DNA from: Actinokineospora pegani
GTDB taxonomy: Bacteria > Actinomycetota > Actinomycetes > Mycobacteriales > Pseudonocardiaceae
Assembly (NCBI RefSeq): GCF_009745975.1
Contig: NZ_WHOL01000083.1
Location: 1-43,638, forward strand
Direction: 5' to 3'
Length of the DNA: 43,638 bases
Below the pieces are notes generated by a model. The model ran no database searches. It was not told the DNA's origin and saw nothing but the letters and a program-made list of their open reading frames with translations. How positions within the stretch are numbered: position 1 is the stretch's first letter; every line of letters begins with the position of its first letter. Positions 1 through 34,184 of the stretch are shown here, one piece after another. Both the position numbers and the translations under genes were made by a program.

Positions 1-350
1 GGGTCGAACTCGGCCGCCCCGTCGACGAACCCGCCCTCGCGCACGTAGGTCTTGCCCACGGCGCCGGGAACCGGGTCGTAGAGCGCGTCGGTGTCCCACC
101 CCCGGTCGTCGGGGAACGGGCCGATGGCGTCGACGCCCGAGGAGACCAGCCGCCACAACGCCTCCGGCGAGTCGACCCCGCCGGGGTAGCGGCAGGCCAT
201 CGCCACGATGGCCAGCGGCTCGTCCGAGAACCCCTGAGCCGCTTCCACCTCCTCGAGCCGCTTGCGCGTCTTCTTGAGGTCGGTGGTCACCCACTTCAGG
301 TATTCGCGGAGCTTGGCCTCGTTGCCCGTGCGCTCATCCGGCCCGTTCAT
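1..350 (-). CDS. Type I modular PKS, N-terminal fragment (docking domain and start of KS of the next module)
   Basis: This is the beginning of a fourth PKS protein, cut by the left edge of the window. The ATG at 350-348 lies 2 nt after the TGA of the preceding PKS gene, and an AGAGGTG ribosome binding site sits inside the end of that gene, so the two are very probably translationally coupled. The first 40 or so residues form a charged helical N-terminal docking segment (KLREYLKWV, then [11 protein letters not shown]). A ketosynthase then starts with [16 protein letters not shown]; the usual VGM reads VAM here. Only about 116 residues are visible and the KS active-site Cys lies outside, so activity and module composition cannot be judged. 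By colinearity it should hold module 7 and possibly more. The chain-release thioesterase is not in the window and may lie here or further on. Confidence 0.93.
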   Translation of the reverse strand, partial: MNGPDERTGNEAKLREYLKWVTTDLKKTRKRLEEVEAAQGFSDEPLAIVAMACRYPGGVDSPEALWRLVSSGVDAIGPFPDDRGWDTDALYDPVPGAVGKTYVREGGFVDGAAEFD

Positions 351-352
351 GA

Positions 353-9511
<9,159 letters not shown>

Positions 9512-9557
9512 GGTGTCGCTGTCCCCGCTCGTCGGGCCGGTCGGTCTGGGGTCACGG

Positions 9558-12500
9558 TCAGGTGCCGTACTTGCTGTCCAGCAGCGAGAACAGCTCGTCG
9601 TCGGAGGCCTCGCTGAGCCCCCCGGCGGCGCTCTCGCCCGCCGCGCCGCCCCAGAGCCGGGCCAGCGCCCTGATCCGGGAGCCGATCTCGGCGCGGGCCT
9701 CGGCGTCGGGCACGGCCGCGTGCAGCGCGTCGGCGGTCAGCCCGGTCAGCGCCGACTCCAACCGGGCCAGCTCCCGCAGCACGGGCGGCTCGGGGGCCTT
9801 GGCCGCGGCCGGGGCGACCCGGTCGCGGACGTGGGCGGCCAGCGCGGCCGGGGTGGGGTGGTCGAAGACCAGGGTCGCGGGCAGCCGCAGGCCGGTGGCC
9901 GCGGTGAGCCGGTTGCGCAGCTCGACGGCGGTCAGCGAGTCGAAGCCCAGCTCCTTGAACGCCTGCTCGGCGCCGATGGTCCCGCTGTGCCCGAGGACGG
10001 CGGCGGCGTGCCCGCGCACCAGGTCGAGCACCAGCGCGGCGCGCCGGTCCGCCGGGACGGCGGCGAGCCGGTCGGCCAGCGTCGCCGCGCCCGCCCGCTC
10101 AGCCGCGGCGCTGATCGAGGGGCGGGCCGGGGGACGGACCAGGCCGCGCAGCACGGCGGGCAGCTCGCCCTTGGCGGCGCGGGCGGCCAGCGCCCGGGGG
10201 TCGAGGCGGACCGGGACCAGGTCGGCCCGGCCGTGGCCGAGCGCGGTGTCGAGCAGGTCCAGGCCCTCGGCCGTGCTCAGGCCGACCACGCCCGCGTCGC
10301 CGGTGCGGCGCAGGTCGGTGGCGCCCAGGTGCGCGGTCATGCCGCTGGCCTCGGCCCACAGGCCCCAGGCCAGCGACACCGCGGGCAGCCCGTGCGCGGC
10401 GCGGTGGCGGGCCAGGTGGTCGAGGAAGGTGTTGGCGGCGGCGTAGTTGGCCTGCCCGGCGCTGCCCAGCACCCCGGCCAGGCCGGAGAACAGGACGAAC
10501 GCGGTCAGGTCCCGGTCGCGGGTCAGCTCGTGCAGGTGCCAGGCGGCGTCGACCTTGGCGCGCAGCACGGCGGCGAGCCGGTCGGGGGTCAGCGCGTCGA
10601 GCACGCCGTCGTCGAGCACGCCCGCCGCGTGCACGACGGTGCTCAGGTCGTCGATCCCGTCGAGGACGGCCTTGAGCGCGTCCCGGTCGGCGGCGTCGCA
10701 GGCCGCGATGACGACCTCGGCGCCCAGGCCCGCCAGCTCCGCGCTCAGCTCGGCGGCGCCCTCGGCCCGGTCGCCGGAGCGGCTGGTGAGCACGAGCTTG
10801 CGCACACCGTGGCGGGTGGCGAGGTGGCGGGCGACGTGGCCGCCCAGGGTGCCGGTGCCGCCGGTGATCAGCGCGGTACCGGTCAGCTCGGGGGTCGCGC
10901 CGCCGGGTGCGGCCTTGGCCAGGCGCGGGACGTGCGCGGTGCCCGAGCGCAGGGCGAGCTGCGGCTCCCCGGAGCGGACGGCGTCGACCAGGGCGCGCGC
11001 CGAGGCGTCGTCGTCGTCCAGGTCCACCAGGGTGATCCGGTCGGGGTGCTCGGACTGGGCGGAGCGCACCAGCCCCCACGCGGCGGCGGTGGCCAGGTCG
11101 CTCGGGTCGCCCGCGCGGACGTGCACCGCGCCCCGGGTGGCGACGACGAGCCGGGGCCGGTCCGCGTCGGCGACCCAGTCCTGGAGCAGGGCCAGCAGGT
11201 CGGCGGTGGCGGCGTGCGCGCCCGTGACCACGTCGTCGGAATCCGCGCCGGGGCAGAAGAAGACCCCGTCGAACCCAGCCGATTTGTCCACAGTGGACAA
11301 GACCGTGCAGCGCCCGCCCGCCTTCTCCACGGCGACGGCGATGCCCAGGGCGTCGCCGCCGACGACGGCCCAGTCGCCGGGGGCGTCCGAGCGCAGCGGC
11401 AGCGCGGGCCAGTCCACGGCGTGCAGCAGGCCGGGGTCGCTCGCGGCGCGGAGCTGGTCGGGGGTGACCGGGCGCAGCACCAGGGACTCCACCTCGACGA
11501 CCGGGGCGCCGGTCGGGTCGGTCGCGGTGACCCGGACGGCGCCGTCGCCCACCGGGGACAGCCGCACCCGCAGGCTGGTCGCGGCGGTGGCGTGCAGGGT
11601 CACGCCCTGCCAGGAGAACGGGAGCAGCGGGTCGGCCGAGTCCGGGACGAGTCCGCCCAGGGCGTGCAGGGTGCCGTCGAGCAGGACGGGGTGGATGCCG
11701 TAGCGGGCGGTCTCGGCGTGCAGCGCCGGGTCGATGACGACCTCGGTGAACACGTCGTCGCCGCGCCGCCACGCGGCCTTGAGCCCCTGGAACACCGGGC
11801 CCAGGGCGTAGCCGCTGTCGGCGGAGCGCTGGTAGTGGCCGTCGAGGTCGAGCGCCTCGGCGCCGACCGGCGGCCACACCGCGAAGTCGTCCACGTCCGG
11901 CGCGGGGCCCTGCGCGCCGAGCAGTCCACGCGCGTGGCACACCCACGCCCGCCCCTCGGCCCGCGAGTGCACCGACACCGGGCGCTGCCCGTCGGCCTCC
12001 GCCGCTCCGACGACCACCTGGAGGTCCACCGCGCCGCGCTCGGGCAGCGCGAGCGGGGCCAGCAGCGCCAGTTCCTCGACCGAGGCCGCGCCCGCCTGCT
12101 CGCCCGCGTGCAGCGCCAGCTCCACGAACCCGGTGCCCGGCAGGATCACCACCCCGCCCACGGCGTGGTCGCCGACCCAGCCCAGGCCCGATCGGGAGAC
12201 CCGACCGGAGAGCACCACCGAGTCGTCCTCGGCCACGGCGGTGACCGCGCCGACGAGGGGGTGGCCCCCGGCGGTCAGTCCCCAGTCGCCGGGGTCGCCC
12301 GGCTCGGGGCGGTCGAGCCAGAAGCGCTCCCGCTGGAACGGGTAGGTGGGCAGGTCGACGTGGCCCGCGTCGCCGAACCAGGGGGTCCAGTCGATCTCGA
12401 CACCGCGGGCGTGGGCCTCGCCGAGCGAGCGGGCGAGGCGGTCCGGGCCGCCGTCGTCGCGGCGCAGGGTGCCCAGCGCGCCGGTCCGGTCGGCCATCGC

Positions 12501-14963
12501 CGAGACCAGCACCGGGTGCGCGCTGACCTCGATGAACACCGACCCGTCGAGCCGGGCCACGGCCTGGTCGAACAGCACGGTCTGGCGCAGGTTGCGGTAC
12601 CAGTAGGCGGCGTCGACCTCGGCGCCGGTCAGCACCTCGCCGGTGACCGTGGAGTGCAGCGGCACCCGCCCGGCCCGGGGCGCGACCGCCGCGAGCGCGC
12701 CGAGCAGGGTGGCCTCCAACGCCTCGACCTGCCCGGAGTGCGACGCGTAGTCGACAGGCACCCGCCGGGCGCGCACCCCGTCGGCCTCGCAGGCGGCGAC
12801 CAGCGCGTCCAGCCCGGCGTTGGCGCCGGACACGACCACCGCCGACGGCCCGTTGACCGCGGCGACACCGACCCCGGGGTGCTGGGCCAGCCGCCGCGCC
12901 ACGTCGGCCTCGGGGGCGGAGACCGACACCATGCCGCCCTTGCCCGCCAAGTCCGCGGCGATCACCTTCGACCGCAGCGCCACCACCCGCGCACCGTCCT
13001 CGAGCGACAGAGCGCCAGCGACGACAGCGGCGGCGATCTCGCCCTGCGAGTGCCCCACCACAGCGGAGGGGACGACCCCGTAGGACTCCCACACCGCCGC
13101 CAGCGACACCATCACCGCCCACAGCGCGGGCTGCACCACGTCGACCCGCTGCAACGCGGTCTCGTCGCCCAGGACGTCAAACAGCTCCCAGTCCACGAAG
13201 GTCTCAAGCGCTCGCGCGCACTCGCCCATCCGCGCGGCGAACACCGGGTTGGCGTCGACCAACCCGCGCCCCATGCCGGCCCACTGCGCCCCCTGCCCGG
13301 GGAACACGAACACCGGCTGGCCCCCGGCGGCCTCGCCGACCACGGCCTCACCGCAGGCGATCGCCCGCAGGTCGTCCTCCCCGACCGCGACAGCCCGGTG
13401 GGCGAAACGGGTGCGCGCGGCGAGGGTCGTCCCCACGGCGGCCGCGTCAGCCTCCACACCGACGAGGCGGGCGGCCTGCTCGCGCACGGCCTGCTCGGTC
13501 CGCCCGGACAGCACCCACGGCACGACACCAGTGGTCGCGGACTCCGGCTTCTCCTGGACCGGGGCCTGTTCCAGGACCACGTGCGCGTTGGTGCCGCTCA
13601 TGCCGAACGACGACACGGCTGCCCGGCGCGCCCGGTCGACGGCGGGCCAGTCCCGCCGCTCGGTCACCAGCTCGACGCCCGCCCAGTCGACCTTGGTCGA
13701 GGGCTGGTCGACGTGCAGGGTCTTGGGCAGCACCCCGTGCCGCAGCGCCAGGACGGCCTTGATCACCCCGGCGACGCCGGAGGCGCCCTGGGTGTGGCCG
13801 ATGTTGGACTTGACCGAGCCGAGCAGCAGCGGCCCGGCGGCGCGCTCGGCGCCGTAGGTGGCGATGAGCGCCTGCGCCTCGATCGGGTCGCCCAGCGTGG
13901 TCCCGGTGCCGTGCGCCTCGACGTAGTCGACGTCGGCGGGGGTCAGCGACGCGGCGGCGAGGGCGTCGCGGATGACCCGCTGCTGCGCGGGCCCGTTGGG
14001 GGCGGTCAGACCGCTGCTCGCGCCGTCGGAGTTCACCGCCGAGCCGCGGATGACGGCCAGCACCTCGTGCCCGTTGCGCACCGCGTCCGACAGCCGTTCC
14101 AGGGCGATGACCCCGGTGCCCTCGGCCAGGCCCATGCCGTCCGCGGACTCGGCGAACGCCTTGCACCGCCCGTCCGCGGCCAGGCCGCGCAACCGGCTGA
14201 ACCCGACCAGCGGACCGGGCTCGGCGATGACAACGGACCCGCCGGTCAACGCCAGCGAGCACTCGTCGCGGCGCAGCGCGGCGCACGCCAGGTGCAGCGA
14301 CACCAGCCCGGACGAGCACGCGGTGTCCAGGGTGAGCGCGGGCCCGCGCAGGCCGAGCACGTAGGCGACCCGGCCCGAGGCCACGCTCGGCGCGGTGCCG
14401 GTCACCGCGTGCGCGGCGAACTCCGTGCCGGACTGCAGGGCCAGGGTCGTGTAGTCCTGGCCGGAGATTCCGAAGAACACCCCGGTCCGGCTGCCGCGCA
14501 GGTCGCCGGGCCGGATGCCAGCGCGCTCCAACGCCTCCCACGACGTCTCCAGCAGCAGCCGCTGCTGCGGGTCCATCGCCAGCGCCTCGCGCGGGGAGAT
14601 CCCGAAGAACGCCGGGTCGAACTCGGCCGCCCCGTCGACGAACCCGCCCTCGCGCACGTAGGTCTTGCCCACGGCGTCGGGGTCCGGGTCGTAGAGGGCG
14701 GCCGGGTCCCAGCCGCGGTCGGTGGGCAGCGGCCCCACCGCGTCGGTCCCGGCCAGCACCAGCCGCCACAGGTCCTCCGGCGAGCGCACCCCGCCGGGCA
14801 GCCTGCACCCCATGCCGACGACGGCGATCGGCTCGTCCGCGCGCGGGGCGGATTCGAGGGCCTCGGCCAGCTCGCGCTTGGTCTGGCGCAGCTCGCCGGT
14901 CATCCACTTGAGGTGCTCGAGCACTTTGCTGTGCTGGGCGCTCTCGTGCTGGGGGTTGGTCAT
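9558..14963 (-). CDS. Type I modular PKS, single module with dehydratase (module 4)
   Basis: This 1801-residue protein carries one extension module flanked by docking helices. Order: docking (about 1-40), KS (45-470), AT (555-850), DH (905-1190), KR (1365-1570), ACP (about 1630-1715) and a C-terminal docking region ending in [14 protein letters not shown]. The ATG at 14963-14961 has a GGAGG ribosome site 8 nt upstream and lies 13 nt after the stop of the larger upstream PKS gene, so co-transcription is near certain. The DH is complete (HxxxGxxxxP at residue 933, DxxxH at about 1096) and there is no ER between DH and KR. The KR has LDD but reads FSG where FSS is normal, so the catalytic Ser position (residue 1494, 13 before Tyr1507) is Gly. 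If the KR still works, the product carries a methyl-branched double bond; if not, a ketone. Confidence 0.96.
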   Translation of the reverse strand: MTNPQHESAQHSKVLEHLKWMTGELRQTKRELAEALESAPRADEPIAVVGMGCRLPGGVRSPEDLWRLVLAGTDAVGPLPTDRGWDPAALYDPDPDAVGKTYVREGGFVDGAAEFDPAFFGISPREALAMDPQQRLLLETSWEALERAGIRPGDLRGSRTGVFFGISGQDYTTLALQSGTEFAAHAVTGTAPSVASGRVAYVLGLRGPALTLDTACSSGLVSLHLACAALRRDECSLALTGGSVVIAEPGPLVGFSRLRGLAADGRCKAFAESADGMGLAEGTGVIALERLSDAVRNGHEVLAVIRGSAVNSDGASSGLTAPNGPAQQRVIRDALAAASLTPADVDYVEAHGTGTTLGDPIEAQALIATYGAERAAGPLLLGSVKSNIGHTQGASGVAGVIKAVLALRHGVLPKTLHVDQPSTKVDWAGVELVTERRDWPAVDRARRAAVSSFGMSGTNAHVVLEQAPVQEKPESATTGVVPWVLSGRTEQAVREQAARLVGVEADAAAVGTTLAARTRFAHRAVAVGEDDLRAIACGEAVVGEAAGGQPVFVFPGQGAQWAGMGRGLVDANPVFAARMGECARALETFVDWELFDVLGDETALQRVDVVQPALWAVMVSLAAVWESYGVVPSAVVGHSQGEIAAAVVAGALSLEDGARVVALRSKVIAADLAGKGGMVSVSAPEADVARRLAQHPGVGVAAVNGPSAVVVSGANAGLDALVAACEADGVRARRVPVDYASHSGQVEALEATLLGALAAVAPRAGRVPLHSTVTGEVLTGAEVDAAYWYRNLRQTVLFDQAVARLDGSVFIEVSAHPVLVSAMADRTGALGTLRRDDGGPDRLARSLGEAHARGVEIDWTPWFGDAGHVDLPTYPFQRERFWLDRPEPGDPGDWGLTAGGHPLVGAVTAVAEDDSVVLSGRVSRSGLGWVGDHAVGGVVILPGTGFVELALHAGEQAGAASVEELALLAPLALPERGAVDLQVVVGAAEADGQRPVSVHSRAEGRAWVCHARGLLGAQGPAPDVDDFAVWPPVGAEALDLDGHYQRSADSGYALGPVFQGLKAAWRRGDDVFTEVVIDPALHAETARYGIHPVLLDGTLHALGGLVPDSADPLLPFSWQGVTLHATAATSLRVRLSPVGDGAVRVTATDPTGAPVVEVESLVLRPVTPDQLRAASDPGLLHAVDWPALPLRSDAPGDWAVVGGDALGIAVAVEKAGGRCTVLSTVDKSAGFDGVFFCPGADSDDVVTGAHAATADLLALLQDWVADADRPRLVVATRGAVHVRAGDPSDLATAAAWGLVRSAQSEHPDRITLVDLDDDDASARALVDAVRSGEPQLALRSGTAHVPRLAKAAPGGATPELTGTALITGGTGTLGGHVARHLATRHGVRKLVLTSRSGDRAEGAAELSAELAGLGAEVVIAACDAADRDALKAVLDGIDDLSTVVHAAGVLDDGVLDALTPDRLAAVLRAKVDAAWHLHELTRDRDLTAFVLFSGLAGVLGSAGQANYAAANTFLDHLARHRAAHGLPAVSLAWGLWAEASGMTAHLGATDLRRTGDAGVVGLSTAEGLDLLDTALGHGRADLVPVRLDPRALAARAAKGELPAVLRGLVRPPARPSISAAAERAGAATLADRLAAVPADRRAALVLDLVRGHAAAVLGHSGTIGAEQAFKELGFDSLTAVELRNRLTAATGLRLPATLVFDHPTPAALAAHVRDRVAPAAAKAPEPPVLRELARLESALTGLTADALHAAVPDAEARAEIGSRIRALARLWGGAAGESAAGGLSEASDDELFSLLDSKYGT
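9815..14840 (-). other. PKS module 4: KS-AT(methylmalonyl)-DH-KR(B1-like, Ser to Gly)-ACP
   Basis: The KS reads DTACSSG near 14320, a slight variant of SSS that keeps the Cys. The AT has GHSQGE (about 13047) and YASH (about 12745), predicting methylmalonyl-CoA. The DH His codon is at 12165-12167 and its Asp near 11676. The KR keeps GGTGTLG, the Lys, Tyr (10443-10445) and an LDD motif, but codon 10482-10484 is GGC (Gly) at the catalytic Ser position. Ala lies two residues after Tyr, so the fingerprint is B1. ACP Ser is near 9938. Confidence 0.85.
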
Positions 14964-14976
14964 GCCCTGGCCTCCG

Positions 14977-30936
<15,960 letters not shown>

Positions 30937-30939
<3 letters not shown>

Positions 30940-30949
30940 GGCAACCTCC
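30937..30949 (-). promoter_or_regulatory. Ribosome binding site that decides a TTG start
   Basis: On the minus strand GGAGG at 30949-30945 is followed by five bases and then TTG at 30939-30937. The in-frame GTG codons at 30966 and 30951 lack a purine-rich site at the right distance. Confidence 0.7.
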
Positions 30950-30997
30950 ACGCAAGCACGGGACACGCGACTTCGGCACTGATCGCAACTGCTGGCG

Positions 30998-31027
30998 ACG
31001 CTATGGACGGTTGTCCCCTAGCGACAA
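30998..31027 (-). promoter_or_regulatory. Candidate promoter of the PKS operon
   Basis: On the minus strand TTGTCG (31027-31022) and TAGCGT (31003-30998) are separated by 18 bases, a reasonable housekeeping-sigma arrangement. The leader to the TTG start would be about 50 nt. The -35 element lies inside the repeat and hairpin region described next, so regulator binding there could affect polymerase directly. Confidence 0.45.
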
Positions 31028-31054
31028 CCCCTAGGTGGCCCGACGCGCCCCTAA
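31009..31054. promoter_or_regulatory. Candidate operator: CCCCTAG direct repeats with an inverted repeat
   Basis: On the plus strand CCCCTAG occurs at 31015-31021 and 31028-31034, with a partial CCCCTAA at 31048-31054. Read on the minus strand these are CTAGGGG units, resembling half-sites of the PimM-type LuxR regulator box (CTVGGGAWWTCCCBAG). GGTTGTC (31009-31015) and GACAACC (31023-31029) form a perfect 7-bp inverted repeat with a 7-nt spacer. No cluster regulator of that family is in the window, so the binding partner is unknown. Confidence 0.45.
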
Positions 31055-31122
31055 ATGGCAGCTCAGAGGGGGTGAGCGGCACTGTTCGCGCAGGTCAGGC
31101 CCGCACCCGCCGCACGGGTGGG

Positions 31123-31140
31123 GGTGGGTCTGGACCCACC
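31123..31140. promoter_or_regulatory. 18-bp palindrome, candidate operator
   Basis: GGTGGGTC (31123-31130) and GACCCACC (31133-31140) are perfect inverted complements around two central bases. The site is about 90 bp before the membrane protein start and about 100 bp upstream of the PKS promoter, so it could serve a dimeric repressor for either side. Confidence 0.4.
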
Positions 31141-31162
31141 GTGAACAGGGTGCCCAGCCGGA

Positions 31163-31191
31163 TTCCCCCACCCCCGGCACCGGCCTACTGT
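31163..31191 (+). promoter_or_regulatory. Weak candidate promoter of the membrane protein and glycosyltransferase pair
   Basis: TACTGT at 31186-31191 fits the TAnnnT pattern of a -10 element about 40 nt before the ATG. The matching -35 position (TTCCCC, 31163-31168, 17-bp spacer) is poor, so an activator may be needed. Confidence 0.3.
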
Positions 31192-31229
31192 CAGTGGGGA
31201 GGGGAATTCAGCGACTCAGGGAAGCGGAT

Positions 31230-31952
31230 ATGACACAGAGCCAGGTGACGAGTCGAATCGCACATGACGAGCCGGACAACACCCGGGTCGACGAGCCCAG
31301 CACCGGCGCGCGGATCGCGGCGATCGGGGCGATGCTGTTCTTCGACATCATCGCCCCGCTCGGCCTGTTCTACGGGTTGCGCGCGGCCGGGGTGTCGATC
31401 TGGGTGGCGCTGCTGGCGGGCAGCGTGCCGCCCGCGGCGCACTACGCGTGGCAGTTCGCCCGCAACCGCAGGGTCGACGGCCTCGGCCTGTTCATGATCT
31501 CGGCGATCCTGCTGGGCACGTTGGCCTCGTTCCTCACCGGGGACCCGAGGCTGCTGCTGGCCAAGGACGCGTGGATCACCCTGATCGCGGGGGTGTGGAT
31601 CTGCGGCACGCTGTTCGCCGCGCGCCCGTTCCTCTACCGGCTCATGGTGCCGATCATGCCGAACAAGCACGTCGTGCGCCTCGAGGAGCTGTGGCGCGAC
31701 TCCCCCAAGGCCCGCCGGGTGCTGCGCACCATGACGTGGGTGTGGGGCCTGGGCTTCCTGCTCGACTCGGTGGCCCGCGTGGTCGTGGCCTACACCCTGG
31801 ACCTGGACGCGGTCCCGGTGGTCAACACGGTGCTGATCGTCGTGCTCATCTTCGCGCTGCAGGCCTACTCCCAGCTCCACGGCAAGTTCTCCGGCTTCTT
31901 CGCCGCGCTGAAGAAGGGCGAGCCGATGGGTGACGAGGTCCGGTCCGCATGA
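31230..31952 (+). CDS. VC0807-family integral membrane protein
   Basis: This 240-residue protein resembles the VC0807 family of small multi-pass membrane proteins, whose function is not established. Hydrophobic segments lie at about 28-50, 54-75, 84-104, 113-132, 168-190 and 195-213. Motifs typical of the family include FFDIIAPLGLFYGLRAAGVS and the later DPRLLLAKDAW. The ATG at 31230 follows a GGGAAGCGG ribosome site; the reading frame is open further upstream to 31035, but that part looks like non-coding intergenic sequence. Its stop overlaps the glycosyltransferase start by 4 bp (ATGA), so the two are translationally coupled. Divergent from the PKS operon, it could help export or membrane protection, but that is inference from position only. 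Confidence 0.87.
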   Translation: MTQSQVTSRIAHDEPDNTRVDEPSTGARIAAIGAMLFFDIIAPLGLFYGLRAAGVSIWVALLAGSVPPAAHYAWQFARNRRVDGLGLFMISAILLGTLASFLTGDPRLLLAKDAWITLIAGVWICGTLFAARPFLYRLMVPIMPNKHVVRLEELWRDSPKARRVLRTMTWVWGLGFLLDSVARVVVAYTLDLDAVPVVNTVLIVVLIFALQAYSQLHGKFSGFFAALKKGEPMGDEVRSA

Positions 31953-33148
31953 GCCACATCGCCTTCTTCAGCCTCCCGGCCGCGGGCCACGTCTACCCGA
32001 CGCTGGCCGTGGTGTCCGAACTGGTCTCGCGCGGCCACCGGGTCACCTACCTGACCACGGACGCCTTCGCCGACCTGGTGCGCGCCGCGGGCGCCGAGGC
32101 GGTGGTCTACGAGTCGCGGTGGAACCCGGAGGCGGAGGGCGACCCCGCCGAGGCCGAGCGCAAGGCCGCCGAGTTCCCCCTGGAACTGGTCCGCCAGGCG
32201 CTGGCCCCGGTCCCCGCCGCCGAGGAGCGCTTCGGCGCCGACCTGCCCGACCTGGTCGTCTACGACGGCCACTTCGCCCACGTCGTGCGCGTGCTGCGCA
32301 GGCACTGGAACCGCCCGGGCGTCCAGTTCTGGCCCACCTTCGCCACGGGCAAGGCGTTCTCCCTCATGGAGGAACTGGCCAAGGACGCGCCCCCGCCCGC
32401 CCCCCTGCCCCCCGGCTCCCTGGCCGAGGTCATGGCCCGGATGGAGCGCTACCTGGCCGACCACGGCGCGGCCGAGATCCCCCTGCCCGAACTGGACCCC
32501 CTGGAGTCCGAAGGCCTCTACCTGGTCTTCCTCCCCCGCGAATTCCAGTTCGACGGGGAGGCGTTCCCGGACAACTTCGCCTTCGTCGGGCCCTGCCCCC
32601 GCCCCACCCCCGGCACCTGGGTCCCACCGACCGACAACCCCGTGCTCCTCATCTCCATGGGCACCACCGGCTTCGCCACCCCCGACTTCTTCCGGGACTG
32701 CGCCAAGGCCTTCGCGGACCAGCCATGGCACGTGGTCATCGCCACCGGAACCCACATCGACCCCGCCACCCTCGCCCCCCTGCCCCCCAACGTCGAGGCC
32801 CACCAACAGATCCCGCAACTGGACATCCTCCCCCACACCCGCCTGTTCATCACCCACGGCGGCATGGGCTCCACCATGGAGTCCCTGGCCAACGGCGTCC
32901 CCCTGGTCTTCACCCCCCACACCCCGGAGCAGAGGGCCATCGCCCGCCGGGCCACCGACCTGGGCCTGGGCCACACCCTCGCCCCCGAGGGCATCACAGC
33001 CACAGCCCTGCGCGACCTGGTCAACAAGACCGACGAGAACGAGACGATCCGCCGCCGCACCCGCCGCATGCGCGAGGCGATCGAGAGAGCAGGCGGCACC
33101 ACCACCGCCGCGGACCAAGTGGAGGCCTTTCTCACCTCTCACCGATAG
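31949..33148 (+). CDS. Macrolide-type glycosyltransferase (GT1, MGT family)
   Basis: This 399-residue GT-B fold enzyme transfers a sugar from a nucleotide sugar to a hydroxyl of a small molecule. The N-terminal acceptor domain opens with IAFFSLPAAGHVYPTL, whose His14 is the expected catalytic base of the family. The C-terminal donor domain carries HGGMGSTMESLANGVP followed by PHTPEQ, close to the macrolide glycosyltransferase family that includes self-resistance enzymes such as OleI/OleD. Its length matches that group. It overlaps the membrane protein gene by 4 bp and faces away from the PKS operon. No deoxysugar genes are in view, so inactivation of the host's own macrolide with UDP-glucose is as likely as a biosynthetic role. 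The last 700 bp are unusually rich in C runs, which reflects third-position bias. Confidence 0.92.
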   Translation: MSHIAFFSLPAAGHVYPTLAVVSELVSRGHRVTYLTTDAFADLVRAAGAEAVVYESRWNPEAEGDPAEAERKAAEFPLELVRQALAPVPAAEERFGADLPDLVVYDGHFAHVVRVLRRHWNRPGVQFWPTFATGKAFSLMEELAKDAPPPAPLPPGSLAEVMARMERYLADHGAAEIPLPELDPLESEGLYLVFLPREFQFDGEAFPDNFAFVGPCPRPTPGTWVPPTDNPVLLISMGTTGFATPDFFRDCAKAFADQPWHVVIATGTHIDPATLAPLPPNVEAHQQIPQLDILPHTRLFITHGGMGSTMESLANGVPLVFTPHTPEQRAIARRATDLGLGHTLAPEGITATALRDLVNKTDENETIRRRTRRMREAIERAGGTTTAADQVEAFLTSHR

Positions 33149-33163
33149 AGGTCTCCACCGCAT

Positions 33164-33214
33164 GGAGCCGGTGGTGGTCCGGGACGCCCCCCTTCCCGCA
33201 CCGCCACCGGCTCC
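33164..33214. terminator. Strong hairpin between convergent genes, probable bidirectional terminator
   Basis: GGAGCCGGTGG (33164-33174) pairs perfectly with CCACCGGCTCC (33204-33214). The stem extends four more pairs, one a G-U, to a loop of about 21 nt. It lies 16 nt after the glycosyltransferase stop and about 50 nt from the stop of the opposing gene. There is no U run, as is common in actinomycetes. Confidence 0.6.
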
Positions 33215-33266
33215 GCACCCCTTTCTCCCGCCCCCGCCCAGCCACAAGCAAGGCCCCGAAACCGCA

Positions 33267-34091
33267 TCACCGCGACCCCGCGGCGACCAACACCGCACTG
33301 ACGGGTTCAAGCTCGGCGACCACCTCATCGAGCTCAGCACCAGAAAGCGCGTCATACGGCGCAGCAGCCAACTCATCGGTGAGCGCTTCGATGCGCCGCT
33401 TGGTCTCCCGCCCGACGGCGGTGAGCCGGCCATCGCTGTCAACGAGCCCCCGCTCCCGCAACCCACCCATGACCACGGCCAACCGCTCCCCCGGCAGATG
33501 GTGAACGCGCCCGAACGACTCCGCCGGGTAGATACCCATTTCCAACGCGCTGAGCAGATGCGCCTCCGTCCCCCCGACGCGCGCCGCCACCAGAGCGGCG
33601 ACATGCCCGTCCCCGCGGTGCTCGCGCAACATCGTCGCGGAATGCCACAACCGGGCGACCGGATCCGCGGGCACCGCGAGCGTGCGCATCCCCGCGTACA
33701 CCACCCGACCTTCCGTGGGCGCGCTCGTCGCGGCTTTCGTGATCAGGTCGGCAGCGCGCGCCACCCCCGGCGACTCGGCCAGTTCCCCGACTATCCGCCG
33801 CAAAGACGCCGCGCTGCCCCGCTCCCGCGCCGCGAGGGACGCCTCCGGCGGAATCGTCTCCCACGCGCTCGGGATGTGCCGCGCGGCCTCCCCGTCGGCG
33901 AAGCTGTAGAAGGCCGCGTGCACGACCTCCGCCGACACCCGCCCCAGCGGCGCGGCCCGGCTGGCGAAGTAGCCGCCCCAGTAGGTGCGGTGCCCGAGCG
34001 CGGCGAACTCCCGATCGCACTCGTCGGCGAAGTAGGTGACCAGGCAGATCGGCTCCAGGAGCTCGTGCATGCGGCGGGCGGTGCGACTCAT
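33267..34091 (-). CDS. SCO6745-family protein (helix-turn-helix type, function unknown)
   Basis: This 274-residue protein resembles the actinobacterial SCO6745 family, which is annotated as helix-turn-helix-like but has no defined role. Visible family features are the opening ARRMHELLEPICLVTYFADE, the aromatic stretch TYWGGYFASRAAPLG, and the later LWHSATMLREHRGDGHVAAL. The C-terminal 70 residues (GLRERGLVDSDGRLTAVG onward) look like a winged helix segment of the kind seen in DNA-binding proteins. Several starts are possible: ATG at 34103, 34100 or 34091. I use 34091 because homologues start near the RRxxELxEP motif, but no ribosome site clearly decides it. It converges on the glycosyltransferase and is divergent from the sensor kinase. 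A link to the polyketide pathway is not shown. Confidence 0.8.
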   Translation of the reverse strand: MSRTARRMHELLEPICLVTYFADECDREFAALGHRTYWGGYFASRAAPLGRVSAEVVHAAFYSFADGEAARHIPSAWETIPPEASLAARERGSAASLRRIVGELAESPGVARAADLITKAATSAPTEGRVVYAGMRTLAVPADPVARLWHSATMLREHRGDGHVAALVAARVGGTEAHLLSALEMGIYPAESFGRVHHLPGERLAVVMGGLRERGLVDSDGRLTAVGRETKRRIEALTDELAAAPYDALSGAELDEVVAELEPVSAVLVAAGSR

Positions 34092-34122
34092 GGCCGACAT
34101 CATGCCCGCGGCCCCACCCGCC

Positions 34123-34152
34123 TTGACGCCCCCCGACCCCCTTCCGGACAAT
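34123..34152 (+). promoter_or_regulatory. Candidate promoter of the sensor kinase/response regulator pair
   Basis: TTGACG (34123-34128) and GACAAT (34147-34152) are separated by 18 bases. Transcription from about 34159 would leave a 26-nt leader containing AAGGAG at 34174-34179, five bases before the GTG start. Confidence 0.55.
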
Positions 34153-34184
34153 CGTGCCACCAGCCCGCACCCGAAGGAGCCCCC

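Noticed and set aside
10900..11480. Possible enoylreductase between DH and KR of module 4
   Set aside because: The segment is the catalytically inactive structural half of the KR; no ER nucleotide-binding motif is present.
31035..31229. Upstream start at 31035 for the membrane protein
   Set aside because: The added residues look like translated intergenic DNA that contains the palindrome and promoter-like sites; the ATG at 31230 has a ribosome site.
33162..34184. In-frame upstream extension of the sensor kinase to 33162
   Set aside because: It lies over the convergent SCO6745-family gene, has no ribosome site, and the GTG at 34185 has AAGGAG at the right distance.
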